In this document: piece after piece, positions 10,390 through 21,950 of the stretch
Numbering within the stretch: position 1 is the stretch's first letter
Layout: each line of letters begins with the position of its first letter
Assembly: GCA_948567375.1 (NCBI GenBank)
Contig: OX419762.1
Location: 13,336,001 to 13,400,000 of the forward strand
Length of the DNA stretch: 64,000 nt
Reading direction: 5' to 3'
Source of the DNA: Lunularia cruciata
Lineage: Eukaryota > Streptophyta > Marchantiopsida > Lunulariales > Lunulariaceae
The notes under the pieces: model-generated
The model's input: only the letters and a program-made list of their open reading frames with translations
Databases searched by the model: none
Told to the model about the DNA's origin: nothing
Made by a program: the position numbers and the translations under genes

Positions 10390-11638
10390 CTGCAAGGCTC
10401 CCATGACTTCCAAGAATGGTTATAAGTGATGATTCCACCCATCCATGGGTCCAATTATAACGAATTGCCATCACTGCCTTCCCATTATTTATGACCTTCT
10501 ACCCCCAAGGAAAATAAACGTGAATCAAGTCAAAGTAGTGGTCATCTGGTCAAGTAGACAATGACCTAGTATTCTAGTATGCTTGACCTAGTATTCATTT
10601 CTTCCTCGGCCAAATTTATCACAAGACATGCAACAAGAGATATTTGGTTGTTTGAGTTGGTTGCAATGGGAAATGTTTGTGTTTACCTTGGAAGACCAGA
10701 TTGTGGTGCACCATTTCTTCAAAATTTGCTTTTGATGAACATATTAGGCTTAAGTGCTAAGAAAGCCACAGAGAATGATAGAACTATTAGGAGAAGTGCC
10801 TCAAATAGAGAGGTACTCAAAGGGGTGACCCTAGCAAGATAGGATGGGAGAAGCACTTGGAGTGATGTAGAATAATCTTGAGTACTTGTAGGCCGGCCTA
10901 CTTGCTGGATGTTTAACACTCGGAGTGATGTAACATTATCTTGAATGCTGATAGGAAGAATGAGTGTGGATACCACATGAGCTATACGGCCAAGTATCAA
11001 GATGACAAGCAAAGCTATGTATCAAGGACATGAGAACCACTTGGAGAGGTGTAGAATGACCCCGAGTGCATGAGGATGGAACACACTTGGAGTGCTAAAG
11101 GATCATTCAAAGTGCTCATAGAATATGCAACACTTGAAGTGCCGATACGTGAGGTATATAGGCCTAAGTGCCTAGTGACACCTTGGCACTAGGAGGGAAT
11201 TGCACCCGCAATTTGGATGGCACTTACCTCTAATGGCACTTGCCACTAAGTGCCAATATTTACAAGATAACCATTAGCACTCAGCGTGCAAGTGTGGCAC
11301 AAGAGAAAGTGGTAGGAAAATAGATTTCAAGCACATGGGAGAGTGACTTTGCCCAAGGGCAACATGCAAAAGGCCCTGCCTACACAATGGCAAGTGCCTA
11401 CTTGCTTTGTAACCGCCGGAGTGTTGAAGAATGACTAGGATCTAGGATCTGGAATTTGAAGTGCTTGGCCTGTAGCGGCAGTTTTTGCAATTCAATCTAT
11501 GTGCTTAAGCTGATTAGTTAGTGTCCTAAAATTTTTTGTGACCTAGTGAGTACTCAAAGTTTTTTTTTGAGAGTGGCACTTGGCATAGTACATCAGTAAC
11601 TTGTAGCATCCCTTTGTGTGCAAGAAACATGGTGGTTA
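10390..11638. other. No gene recognised; degenerate short repeats
   Basis: Phrases such as CTTGGAGTG(A/C)TGTAGAAT recur between 10850 and 11150 and TGGCACT between 11160 and 11340. The open frame at 10579-10842 shows no known domain. Confidence 0.4.
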
Positions 11639-13945
11639 CTCCCAAGACTTACAAGAATGCTCTTGAAGCCATCCTTAGATCCCCTATTGTGAACAAATGT
11701 GAAGTATACCACATGATGGATGTAATTAGAAGTAAGCACTTAGGATTCCTACTCTAGAGTTGGAGTTATCAACTTTCACATGATTCATGAGATGAGAGGT
11801 AAGAGAGAGAGAGAGAACTTCAAGGGGAATGTGGGACAATCCATTGAACTGAAGAAAGGACCATTGGTAAATGGTAAACAGCCTAGATGTTGGGGTTGTA
11901 GGAGATATGACAATAGATATGAAATTTGTAGACAAGGAGCTAACCCCAATGTCAAGAACCACTTTAATAGTAAGTTCTCCAAGAACAATGGATGGATGTA
12001 GCTAGTTACAAGGACCTTGCCCAAAGAGCCATTGTAGAGGTTGTTATGCAACTCTTTAAATAGAAACAAACAATCTACTTAACCAATGGCTAGGTAATGT
12101 TCTTTGATTATATGTATGTAGGAGAGCATATAGATTAGGCTGAAATGTTTGACAAAAAACAAACAACCTACTTACGAATGGCCAAATAATGTTCTTTGAT
12201 TATATGTATGTAGGAGAGCATGTACATTAGGCTGAAATTTTTGACAAGAAGTGCAAGCTCTTGCACAAAGATTTTGAAGACAAAGGAGGAACTATCTACA
12301 TTGCTTCCTTTGCAGTGCACTACTACATGGGGACAAACCTTCTCACCAAGGAAGAGATGAAGAGGTTCCCTACTCATTTTCATCATGTAGGTTATTTTGA
12401 GGTGCAACCTGAAAGAACTACTCAGATTGTCAAGTATTGACTAGCAGATGCAAAATTTGCAGAGACAAGCCAATTCATGCCTTTCAATGAAGAATTGGCC
12501 TTGCACAAGGCTCCAAAGAGGAACAACACCACCTCAGAAAAGAAACAACTTCCTCCATCTAAAAAGTAAAAGGTGAGTGCCAAAATTGCTGAATTTTCCT
12601 CTTTAGAAGATGAAGCCAAGGACACTAAGGCTGATGAAGATGAGGACAAGGAGGAGCAAGGATCCTTCACTTTGCAAGGATCAACCTTTGCCTCAAGAGA
12701 CAACAAAGAAGGAGAAGAAACTTGGGAGGATGCTCAATCTGCTCCCCAAGTGCAGGATTAGGACATGGACAAGGGCTCTACATATGAAGAAGAACACATG
12801 GTGGAAGAAGAAATAGTGCTTGAAAAGGCACCTTTGAGTCTAGAAGTTCAAGAACAAGAAGAGGCCAATGATAACACATAAGAAGAAGATTGTATCATTG
12901 AAAATGCAGAAGAAGAGGAGGTGGCGGTCAACATTGTGACAGATCTTCTTGAGGCTACAGCGGAAATGCATATCAAAGTGCATGAGGTACCTACAACATC
13001 CAAGTCGGTCCATGAGTAGGATAGCTCAAATTTCATCATCCACTTAGTGGGCCTTGCATTGCAATTAATGGAGGTATTACTACCACAAAACCAAGCCAAG
13101 TGCTATGATGTGTTGAACTACACCATGCTAATCAAGGCCATGCACAAGCAGATCTACGCTCAGAATCCCAAAGAGGACTTGGTGAAAGATGAGGTTGTGA
13201 GGACCAAAGACCTTTACAAGGTAGAGGCTCTGAAGGTAGGTTCATTGGTGCATGAGAACTAGGAATTAAAGAGGAGAACTGCCACTATTGAGAACAAACA
13301 AGATCATCAAACATATGAGACCAGGAGTTTCAAAGGAGATTGGAAGGCACTCCCCCTCAAGTTTGATCAATTCAAGAAGGAAACCAAAGACTGACCTTGC
13401 AGCAAGTGCCAAGTGGTAGATAACACGTGGAGTGCCCTACACGAGGAGCATGATCAAGTTGTAATGTTGGAGCTGCAGATGTAAAAGTACCAAAAGGAAG
13501 TGGTATCTCAATTAAAATGTCTCACCAAGGAGGTAAAGGAAGAAAGGATCAAACATGCAGAAAGCCTCCAAGTGCTAGAGGAACAAAAGGCCAAATAGAG
13601 CAAGCAATAAAAGCAAAGAGAAGAAAATCAGCTAAAGGGACTACACCAATTGGAAGAAACCCAAGCTGAGTTCATGGAGATATTAAAGGAAGAAGGAGCA
13701 ATGCAAGCCTTGAGGACTAAATGCCACAAATTGAAGATGTAGGTCCAATGCTTGCAAAGTCAAGCCTAAGAAGAGCATATGAACAACCTGTCCCTACACT
13801 TGAAGGAGCATTTGGATAAGAAGTTCAATGAAGTATACCATACCTTCTTGTTGGAGATAGTTCGGTATCAAGCATATATAAACCAACTCAATAGATACCT
13901 AAGAGGTGAACAAAGTCCTTCACCCCCATTATCTCTCTAGTCCAA
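11638..13945 (+). pseudogene. Decayed retroelement-associated coiled-coil reading frame
   Basis: A long but broken plus-strand frame begins with ATG near 11640 (start choice uncertain). Early segments read EVYHMMDVIRSKHLGF, then a Cys-rich stretch with CWGC (11780-12000). Next come LAQRAIVEV, YYMGTNLLTKEEMKRF and an acidic stretch (12573-12900), then Lys/Glu/Gln-rich segments to about 13945 typical of coiled coils. Many in-frame stops and several frameshifts are present. The LAQRAI and LLTKEEMK phrases recur at 36.7-37.0 kb, and similar Lys/Glu-rich segments occur inside the gypsy LTRs at 19-21, 28-31 and 33-34 kb. It is an element-borne gene family without a function I can name. Confidence 0.55.
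12064..12248. repeat. 93-bp tandem duplication
   Basis: Copies 12064-12156 and 12157-12248 share AAACAAACAA(T/C)CTACTTA, ATGTTCTTTGATTATATG, TATGTAGGAGAGCAT and TTAGGCTGAAAT. The duplication lies in the coiled-coil frame and adds to its disruption. Confidence 0.9.
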
Positions 13946-13949
13946 GGCA

Positions 13950-15435
13950 CTCCCCTAGAAGGAAGTCCTCCAATAACACATGCACTCTTTAGAAGGATTA
14001 GGTACTTAGAGTTTTATAGTAGTCTAGCATTCCTAAGTAGGCCAGTTGTGCCTACACCTAGCATGGTATGTAATTTAGAGGATTGCCCTTAGAGTTAAGT
14101 GGCACTTGGAGTTATATAGGGTTGAGGACAAGTGCCCTCAGAATTAAACTACACTTGGAGTTGCATATATTTGAAGAGGAAGGCCCTCGATTTTGGACAA
14201 GTACTGAGGATTGTAAACTAAAGATAGATTAGGTGGGGTTTGATATCTCCCTTGACATGTGTAGGAGCCTAATCATTTTGCAATTAATTAGGATAAGATA
14301 GGATTAGGATAAACAGATCAATGATGGACAATTTAGAACTAGATTTTTCAAGATTCACTTGGGATTCTAATCCTTTGGCTTAGAGCCAGACTTGTATATA
14401 AGGTTGAGTGTCATTGTAACTTGTGTTTTTCTCATGTAATGTAGACTTTGATTACCAGTAAAGAGTGCTCTTACTTCTTTACAAGTTTTGTGTCCTACAT
14501 TTTGCATGCTATTTTGATGTCTAGGCAAGAGTAGAGATGAGGAATTTCAATGTAGGTCTTCAATGCTTAGTGCCAAGAAGGTACTCACCCTTGGTCAAGT
14601 GTTCACTAAAGGATTCAAAGGAGTGAACTTGTGCAACAAATGGATTAGGAAGCTCACCCTACAAGCAATACTACAGAATCAAAAAGTTTAGACAAAAAGT
14701 ATCCAAAAGTTTAGTCCTATAGGTTGTGCCTTCTATGAAGGGTAGAACACATTAGTAGGCAATGCATCTTCAAAATGGAATGAAACTCAGATTTAGACAA
14801 ACCATCACCTTCAAGAGCAATCTCTGCTAGATTCTAGAGTGAAAGTAGATTCTAGAGTGAAAGTAATTACTTCCTGATTTTCTTTTTGCAGTAGTGTGCC
14901 ACAGAGGATGACACTACCCTCTTCTTGGAGTAGTTTTTTCCCAAGAGGTTAAATAAGAAACAATAAACAAATTGAGATTGAATGACAAGTGTGTGTTTTG
15001 CTTCACTCTTAGGCATTTCTAAATAGTATCTTTTTGGGAAAAAATTGTTCTTATTGACAATAATATTATTACATTGACATTGACATTGAGCTATCATATG
15101 TACCATCTCATAGATAACATTTCCCATACTAAAACTTGGTATTTTTACCTAACAACATAGCATATGATACATCTAATAGATTTCTTGCTTGCTTATTGGT
15201 TAGATAGTCATGAGCATCATTTTGAATATAGCACCAAATTAGAATAAGCAATTACTTGAGGTCATTCTCAAATTGTCGAGGTTGAAAGAGTGGGTACTTC
15301 ATTGTTGAGAGAATTCACTCCACAATAAGAACTTAGTCTTCTTGTTGTAGAATTGGGAATTGAGTGATAGGGAAATAGTGAAGAGGTTTGGGATAGTTGG
15401 GGTTGTGGGATGGATACTTGAGAGGCAATGCCTTT
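13950..15435 (+). other. Decayed LTR-like DNA with promoter and U5-like segment
   Basis: No gene. A TATA-like TGTATATAAGG lies at about 14392. The segment 14868-15080 resembles 38735-38925 (TTTTTGCAGT, GACACTAC, GGAGTAGTT(T/C)TT, CCCAAGAGGTTAAA), which precedes a GTTTGTCACA-type LTR end. It is therefore probably the transcribed end of the element carrying the 11.6-13.9 kb frame. Confidence 0.4.
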
Positions 15436-15639
15436 TGTGACAACACAACAAGTATCACTTGTACAGTTATATGTGAGTAATCATTTGTCCCCATAGAGAT
15501 ATAGGTCAAGAAAGGTCAAATACAAAGAAAAAGGTAATAGTGTAGCTCTCTTAGTTATATCTTTAATCTCTTGGGTAGAAACATTACCTAGAAGAGAGAA
15601 GCAAATGCTTAACCACTATATTGTTGTTAATCTTGTTAT

Positions 15640-16295
15640 TATTGTTTGCCGTTGGGATTCCTTCCTAATCTTTTGATCCAATGTAACACTATGTCCGCCA
15701 GTCATGATGCACCCTCGGCCATTCTTGAACTAAGTTTGGGCTTGATATGCCCTACTAACAATCCAATGTTCTGTGAGTGTGTCATTGCAATGGACAACAA
15801 TGGAGTGCCAGACTTTGGCCGATACACAAGGGCCTCCCATCAAATGGGAAACTCTTTACCCCAGCTAAAGCTAGCGCTTCAACACACAACGCATGCTCTT
15901 GAGCCTTTGCAACCTTTGTGTATGGACACAAGCCCCACAAGAAGCAATGTTGTGGAGAACCACAGGGCCAACTCCCATTGAAAACCGATGTCTAACTACA
16001 AAGCGCTCCTCGTGGATGTCACATCAAGGAGTGAATTGAGCTCTTCAAATTGATCCATGGGATGAACTCGGCATCACTCAAATCCGACATGCCACCTAGA
16101 CATGGTCAAGCTCCACTCCCTAATTGACGCCCTCCGGGCTACCTTAGTAATCCGTGCAATCAAGACAATCACCCACTAGGTCTACTTGGCAATGAGTTAG
16201 GACCATCCCTTGATGACACCAGCCCTTGTGGGGACTACGCCGCAAGATATGTCCAGGAAAACTTTCAGCCGGGCGGTGAATGTGATTCTCATAGA
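15640..16295. other. GC-richer insert inside the split minus-strand LTR
   Basis: LTR homology stops near 15640 and resumes near 16300. The intervening 650 bp is visibly less AT-rich and holds an open frame at 15646-15981 without a recognised domain. Its origin is unknown. Confidence 0.5.
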
Positions 16296-18959
16296 GGTTG
16301 CCATAATTAAATGTCACTCAAAACCACAATTCTTCAATTTCATTCCAAATCGGTCTCAATTGTGATGTTTTAATCCAAAACAAAGAAGGCTACTTTGCTA
16401 CAAAGTGAATTCACCTCAAAATTGTATTCCACCCCTCCATCAAAGGTACAACTTTCCAATTCCAAATGACTTTGTATCAAATACAAAGTCAAATCAAGCT
16501 TTGGTCTGAAAATAGCAAAAAAATTTGTTCCAAAATTGTCATAGGGAGGGGAATGGTTAGAGGCATACAATTGTTCATAACTAGAGGGAAATTGGAGTTG
16601 GAGAGCCCTACAATGGGTGCAAGTCTGGAGACCTTAAAAAGGTCCACAAACTCCAACGTGAATTAATCACTAGTCTCGGCTATTAGGCCCAAACACGCTC
16701 CCCGTGGCTCCAAGCTGCAAGCCCATATGGCAAAAGGTGCAAATAAAAAATACCAACAACACCATAATTCTTACAGATCCATCATGGCATTGCTTTGGAT
16801 GTGCTCCAATCAAGATCAAACGCACAAAATGAATGTAGAGGTGTAGAATCCAACATCTAACAACCTCTCAAATGCAATCCAAATTTTTCATATGATCACA
16901 AATAAAGACAGTTAACTGATACTTGGAATTAAGAAAAATGATAAGTGCTTGTTGAGCAATTTGCTTTACTCATTCTTTTGTTCAAATGTTAAATACAAAG
17001 TACTCCAAATCATTGCTTTAAATAAGTAGACCACTTGGTAGTTATAGAAACTATTTAAACTACTTAACTATTTTCTACAAATCTTAATATACTAATCATC
17101 TTTCTTACAAGCCTACCAATTTGGATCTATAACTACTATTGGTTCAAATCCAACCTGAGTACTACCTCGACTTTGACTCCCTCACCCAAATCAACTACAA
17201 GTGTCTCTTGCACTTTGGGTTCCTTGTCTATTTCTACTACTATCTCTTTCTTATCAGTTTGTATTGGAACTAAAGTCATGGGTATCTTAACTATCTTCTC
17301 CTTCTTTACTCTAATTGTCTCAAATAACAAGGGTAAATCAGCCAAAGTCAAGTGCACTTTGATCTCAACTACTTTAAATAGAGTCACTTTATTCTCAAAA
17401 AAAGTGCAAGTTAGGTTATATGTTTAACTTGATTAAGTCTAATCTAAGGCATATATTGTCTTCTACTCCTAGTTATCTTCCTATGTACTCTATCGCTAAG
17501 GCAAATTAACAAAGTGTTTAAGTCTATGTCCTTTGCCTTCTTCCTTCAGGTTTCTTGCACTACCAACTTAAGGTCTTGTCGGTAGGGCTCCTCTAACTCT
17601 GCCTTGGCTCCAATACTAAGCATTGCCTTCAAGTGGGTAGGAACCTCACTTACTGAACCCAAACCCTCCTTTGATGAGACTGATCCACATTGAGTCACCT
17701 CCTTTTCCAACTTTGTACAAAGTTGTTGCAAATCATTGACATACTTTGCCTCCATCTTCTTCTTCTCTACTTCAGCATTGGCAACATGAGCTTCAACCCA
17801 CTTGACAAGTTTGTGAAGGCATTGTTCTTCCTGAACTTGGCTTGCTATTTCTTATTGCCAATCTTGCTCCTTCTTTGTGATGACACATCATAATTCCACC
17901 ATACTCTGTTCTTGAGGAAAAAATTGGGTAGTATGATGTACCAGATTGGTTTGTACATTGTCCAATTCTTCACTTAACTTCTCAGTTGTCTCCTTTTACT
18001 CTACCAACTCTTCCTTTTGATGATAAAAGTAATAGCCATGTTGCTCAAAACTACACTCCAAGTAGTTGAAGCTCTATTATCATACTACAACATCAACCAA
18101 AAGAACTTTGGCTTTGTCTTTGCTTTGAACCAACATCACTTTCAACTACAAGACCTTTGTGGTACCCACAATTTTTGGTTTTGTTATATTTTGAAAAAGA
18201 AGTGTACAATCAAAGTAAGATTGAACACAAATGGTGACAAAAGAAGGAGAATCTTGTCTTTGGGTTGAACCCAAAGTAGTTTACTTCATGTTAGGAAAAG
18301 AAGAACTCGGATTGGACTTGTCAATAGAGAAATCTGAAGTAAGGAAACTTTGCCTTGGGGTGATCAACCCAATGCAAAAATAGAGTAACAACTTTCCTTT
18401 GGGTTTGCCAGCCAAGAACATACAAGCAAGAAAATGGCTAAGGCGTGAGTAGGATAAAATTGATAGTGACAAAACAAATGCATGAAAAATGTGTGATTAT
18501 CAAGTGAAGAGTGACTGGGGGATGACCACATAGCAAAGAACTATAAGATTGAGACAACTTCAAGGGATTTTCAAAATGTCATGCAAGTGTCCTATGCCAC
18601 TAAGTAGTCATGCCAAAGGAGTGGACATTAAGAAACCAACCAAGAGTTTGATGTTTAAGAATCTTGAGGTAGTAAGAGTTTCTTGTCTAGGGGGGGGAAT
18701 AATCTTTCAAAGATGAAGAGTTAGAGAGGATGATGCCAATGAGGGGTGGAAAGAAGATTCCTTCAATTGTAGTGAGGAATCGTACAATTTGGAGGTTAGA
18801 TGTAATAGCAAGGATCAAAGTTTTGAGTAGACTTTGGATCACTTTTCTAGTCTAGAATTGGAACTTGAGTTTTCTAGGTTTCATGGCAAAAATAGCTATA
18901 AGTAATTGTGAGGAGGGTCCAAAGGAAGAAGGGAAGAGAGGCAATCTGGCTTAATGGAC

Positions 18960-21150
18960 AGAGTCGGATTGGAAACTAGTCTTGGAGAAAGGGGTTGGAG
19001 AGGAAACCAAAGCTACATTCCTCAAGAAGGGAGAGTCTGGAGAAGAGACTATGGAAGTCCGCCATTCCTTTAGTGCTCCACATATGAAGAATGGATACAA
19101 AGTGGATAACTACTGATACCCAAAGCAAAACACTTATGTAATGAAGCACCAGGCCATGTTCTTCCACCAGGTGTTTGCAAGAGAATTGGTCAATTATGCA
19201 AAGTGTTTTCACTAGCAAACAAGGCAGATGATTTGGAATTGGAGAGACAGATCCTTGCCACACTACATAGTGCCATTTGCAGCATATTTTTACCTTAGGC
19301 TAAACCTGGTGAGTGCAGAAGAGAAACAAAAGATTATGTTCCACTTCCACCTAAACTTGAGAAGAGAAGCAAATGTAGAAGAGCATTAGTACATCTGCCA
19401 AATCCAAAGTAAAAACAACCACTTTGCCAAGGCAAGACTGCAAAAGAGAGTGGAGGTGAAGATACCAAAGACAAAGAACCAAAAGAGATGGTGTCCCAAC
19501 ACAACCATGGAAAACAAGAAGTTTGGAGCCAAGGCACAAGGTCATCTTAGAGACCAAACATCGGGAGAAGAATTAGAAGGAGAAGCCAAGTACAAGTCAA
19601 AAGGACTTGGCAGAAGAGGAAGAAGCGGAACTCATGTTGGAGAGTGGGAAGCAAGTGGCAAGAGTGATGGAGAACCTGAGGTTTAGCAACCATTGGAGGA
19701 AGTGGTTTAGGAGGAAGATCAAGAGTTCCATGTGGCAATGGATTGCATGGAAGGACAAGACATTCCATGTCTAAAGTTGCCTACGGTGGAGATAGAAGAG
19801 CAAAGAGACAAAGAGCAGGGGTTGGTATTTCCATGAGGAACTAGAACAAAGAAGAGTGTGCAACTGGCCATAGCACGATCGAGTAAAGCAAAAGGTGAAG
19901 ATGAAAACTTGGAGGAGGTTACTCTAAAGGTACCAAGATCAAGACTTTGAGGTAAGGCACCGGTCAAAGATGCACCAATGCAAGCAGCAGGCAAAGGCAA
20001 ATACAAGGAGGAAGAAGAAGATTTTAGGGAAGTATTGTACTTATCTAAGATTGTCTGTCCATTGTTGTGGGTGTTGAAGAAAAAGGAGGAAGAGTTGAAG
20101 AAGGATCATCGAGAGGTAAAGGATGAACTTCAAGTTGTGAAGTATCTGAGTGAAGAGATTGTGTACTTGAAGGGGAAGTTAATTGAAAGCAAGAAGTAAG
20201 TTGAAGAGCTTTAGGTTGACAAAGTATTTCAATAGAAGAGTCTTAAGCACTTGTAGAGTGCTTTTAAGAAGCGAGAAGGCAAGTTGGAGAGGTAGGCTGA
20301 AGAGTTGAGTAAGTAGAAGATAGCTTTGGAGAAATTGAAGTGCAAATTTGATGAAGCACATATCAAGGTTATACATTCAAAAGCAATAGACACCGTAATG
20401 GAGTAGGATTTGTAGATTTTGAAGTCAAGTGTAGTACAAAAGGATGAAGCCTAGCAACACAAGTTAGCGGGGAGGAATAAAGAAGAAGAGCGATTGTAGG
20501 GACTGATCATTAACATAGGAGCCCAACGTGCTTGATACATGGAAGAGAAGGAACCATTGAAAGCCAAGTTTGAGGACCCACTAAAGATTTATTGTGAAGA
20601 GTTGTAGGTGGAGAGAGCTTGAGATCATACATCAAAGCAAGTAGGTAGAGTAGAAGAAAAGCTAAGCATGATGCTAAAGAAAGAAGCCAAACTGCAAGTA
20701 GAAGAAGTATACTTGCACAAATTGAAATTGCTTGTGTAGTAGACAAGAAGGAGGAAGGTGAAAGATATGGATCTAAATAATTTGCTGATTTGCCCAAGAG
20801 ATTGAGTAGATACAAAGACGATAGAAGTAGGAGATAATGTTTATCTCATATTAGACTTGGTTAAATTCGAGTTAAAGCAGATTTTGAGTAGCATGAATGT
20901 AGGAACCCAAGCCAAAGTAAGAGAAGTAGGAGTGCAATTGTCTTTGGAGGAGTTATCTGAGTGATTAGGAGTAAGTGGGGTAGAAGATAAGAAAGTAGAT
21001 AGAGTGCACATGAGTTTAATTACAATTCAGACGAAAGATATAATAGAAATAAAAGAAGATGTAGAACAAGATAGAGCCAAAGTACAAGGTACAAAGGAAG
21101 TTACATTGGGTGTAGAAGATGAAGAAGTAGACATTGGATCGGATTCATAA
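18960..21150 (+). pseudogene. Coiled-coil reading frame inside the 5' LTR (U3 part)
   Basis: Upstream of the LTR promoter lies a broken frame of about 700 codons. An N-terminal part reads MKNGYKVDNY, MFFHQVFARELVNYAK and FYLRLNLVSAEEKQK. Next come a basic/acidic linker (19450-19830) and heptad-like segments (KKKEEELKKDHREVKDELQ at about 20070-20130). The end near 21150 reads VEDEEVDIGSDS followed by a stop. The same frame, with different stops, is in the 3' LTR (28.4-30.7 kb). Conservation of frame between copies with scattered stops implies an ancestral protein. Its function is unknown and I find no catalytic motif. Confidence 0.6.
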
Positions 21151-21265
21151 CCAATTTGAGATTTGAATCAATAGATATGAAGAGTGGGTTGCCATTTTAG
21201 ATCTATAGGGCGGTAAAGTTGTTATAGAATAGTATAGTAGTTAGTAATTGTTAGAGTGCAAAGCC

Positions 21266-21273
21266 TATTTAAA
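21266..21273 (+). promoter_or_regulatory. TATA-like box of the 5' LTR
   Basis: TATTTAAA followed by GGAGG(T/C)ATT, conserved in the 3' LTR at about 30785. It lies after the coiled-coil frame and before the transcribed tail of the LTR, so it is the likely element promoter. Confidence 0.5.
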
Positions 21274-21931
21274 GGAGGTATTTGCATTATGTTGTTAGTT
21301 AGTTTTTTATTTTGAATCTGAAGAAAGTGAAGTGTTGTAACTCAGTGCTTGTCATTTTAGCTCAATTTTGAGTATCAATCATGTGTGTGTGTTTGTGAGT
21401 GTTGGGCAATTTTGAAGTGCAAGTCTGAGTGTTGGATATTCAATTCCACATTTCTGATTTCATTCTGTGTGTTTGATATGAACTAGATAGCAATCAAAGC
21501 AATGCCTTTACAAATTGTGAAGAGTTGTAATGTTGATAGTATTTTGCATTGGTGAGTGTTGTACTAGATTGATGCAAAGCAACTTTGATCAAGTAAGTTG
21601 TGCCTTTAGTTGAGGGATGGAACATAATTTTGAGGTGAAATCATTTTGTAGTGAAGTAGCCTTCTTTGGGAAAATCTAAATCATCAAAATCGAGATTGTT
21701 TAGAAAGATTTGATGAAGTTATGATTACAAGTGTGATTTGTTTATGATGAGATTGCAAATCAGTGCTTGTTACTCTTTTTTGGGTGTAGTTTCTACCTAA
21801 GGGATTAAAGACACAACCAAGAAGAACTGATTTGTTATTTTTTGACCATTTCTAACTTGTATCTCTATGGGAACGAACTTTACTTACTGATTACCGCAAA
21901 AGTGATACTTGTCGGGTGGTCAGATGATTTT

Positions 21932-21950
21932 TGGCACTACTGCCAAGGAT
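21932..21950 (+). other. Primer-binding site of the gypsy element
   Basis: TGGCACTACTGCCAAGGAT, eight bases after the 5' LTR, resembles the TGGCGCCGTTGCCGGGGA-type site complementary to a tRNA-Asp 3' end, known in several plant gypsy lineages. Several C-to-T/A-type changes are present. Confidence 0.65.

Larger units (their letters stand above)
18158..21924 (+). repeat. 5' LTR (about 3.77 kb)
   Basis: Matches 27633-31451 in order along its length, for example GGATTGGACTTGTCAAT, ACATACAAGCAAGAAAATGG and CAAAGAACTATAAGATTGAG. The terminal CACA has become CAGA here. The unusual length is explained by a protein-coding-like region in its U3 part. Confidence 0.9.

Noticed and set aside
12573-12816. 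Acidic open frame as a separate gene
   Set aside because: It is one stop-bounded piece of the longer coiled-coil frame of a decayed element.
15646-15981. 111-codon open frame as a gene
   Set aside because: No domain, and it lies in an insert inside an LTR with no supporting signals.
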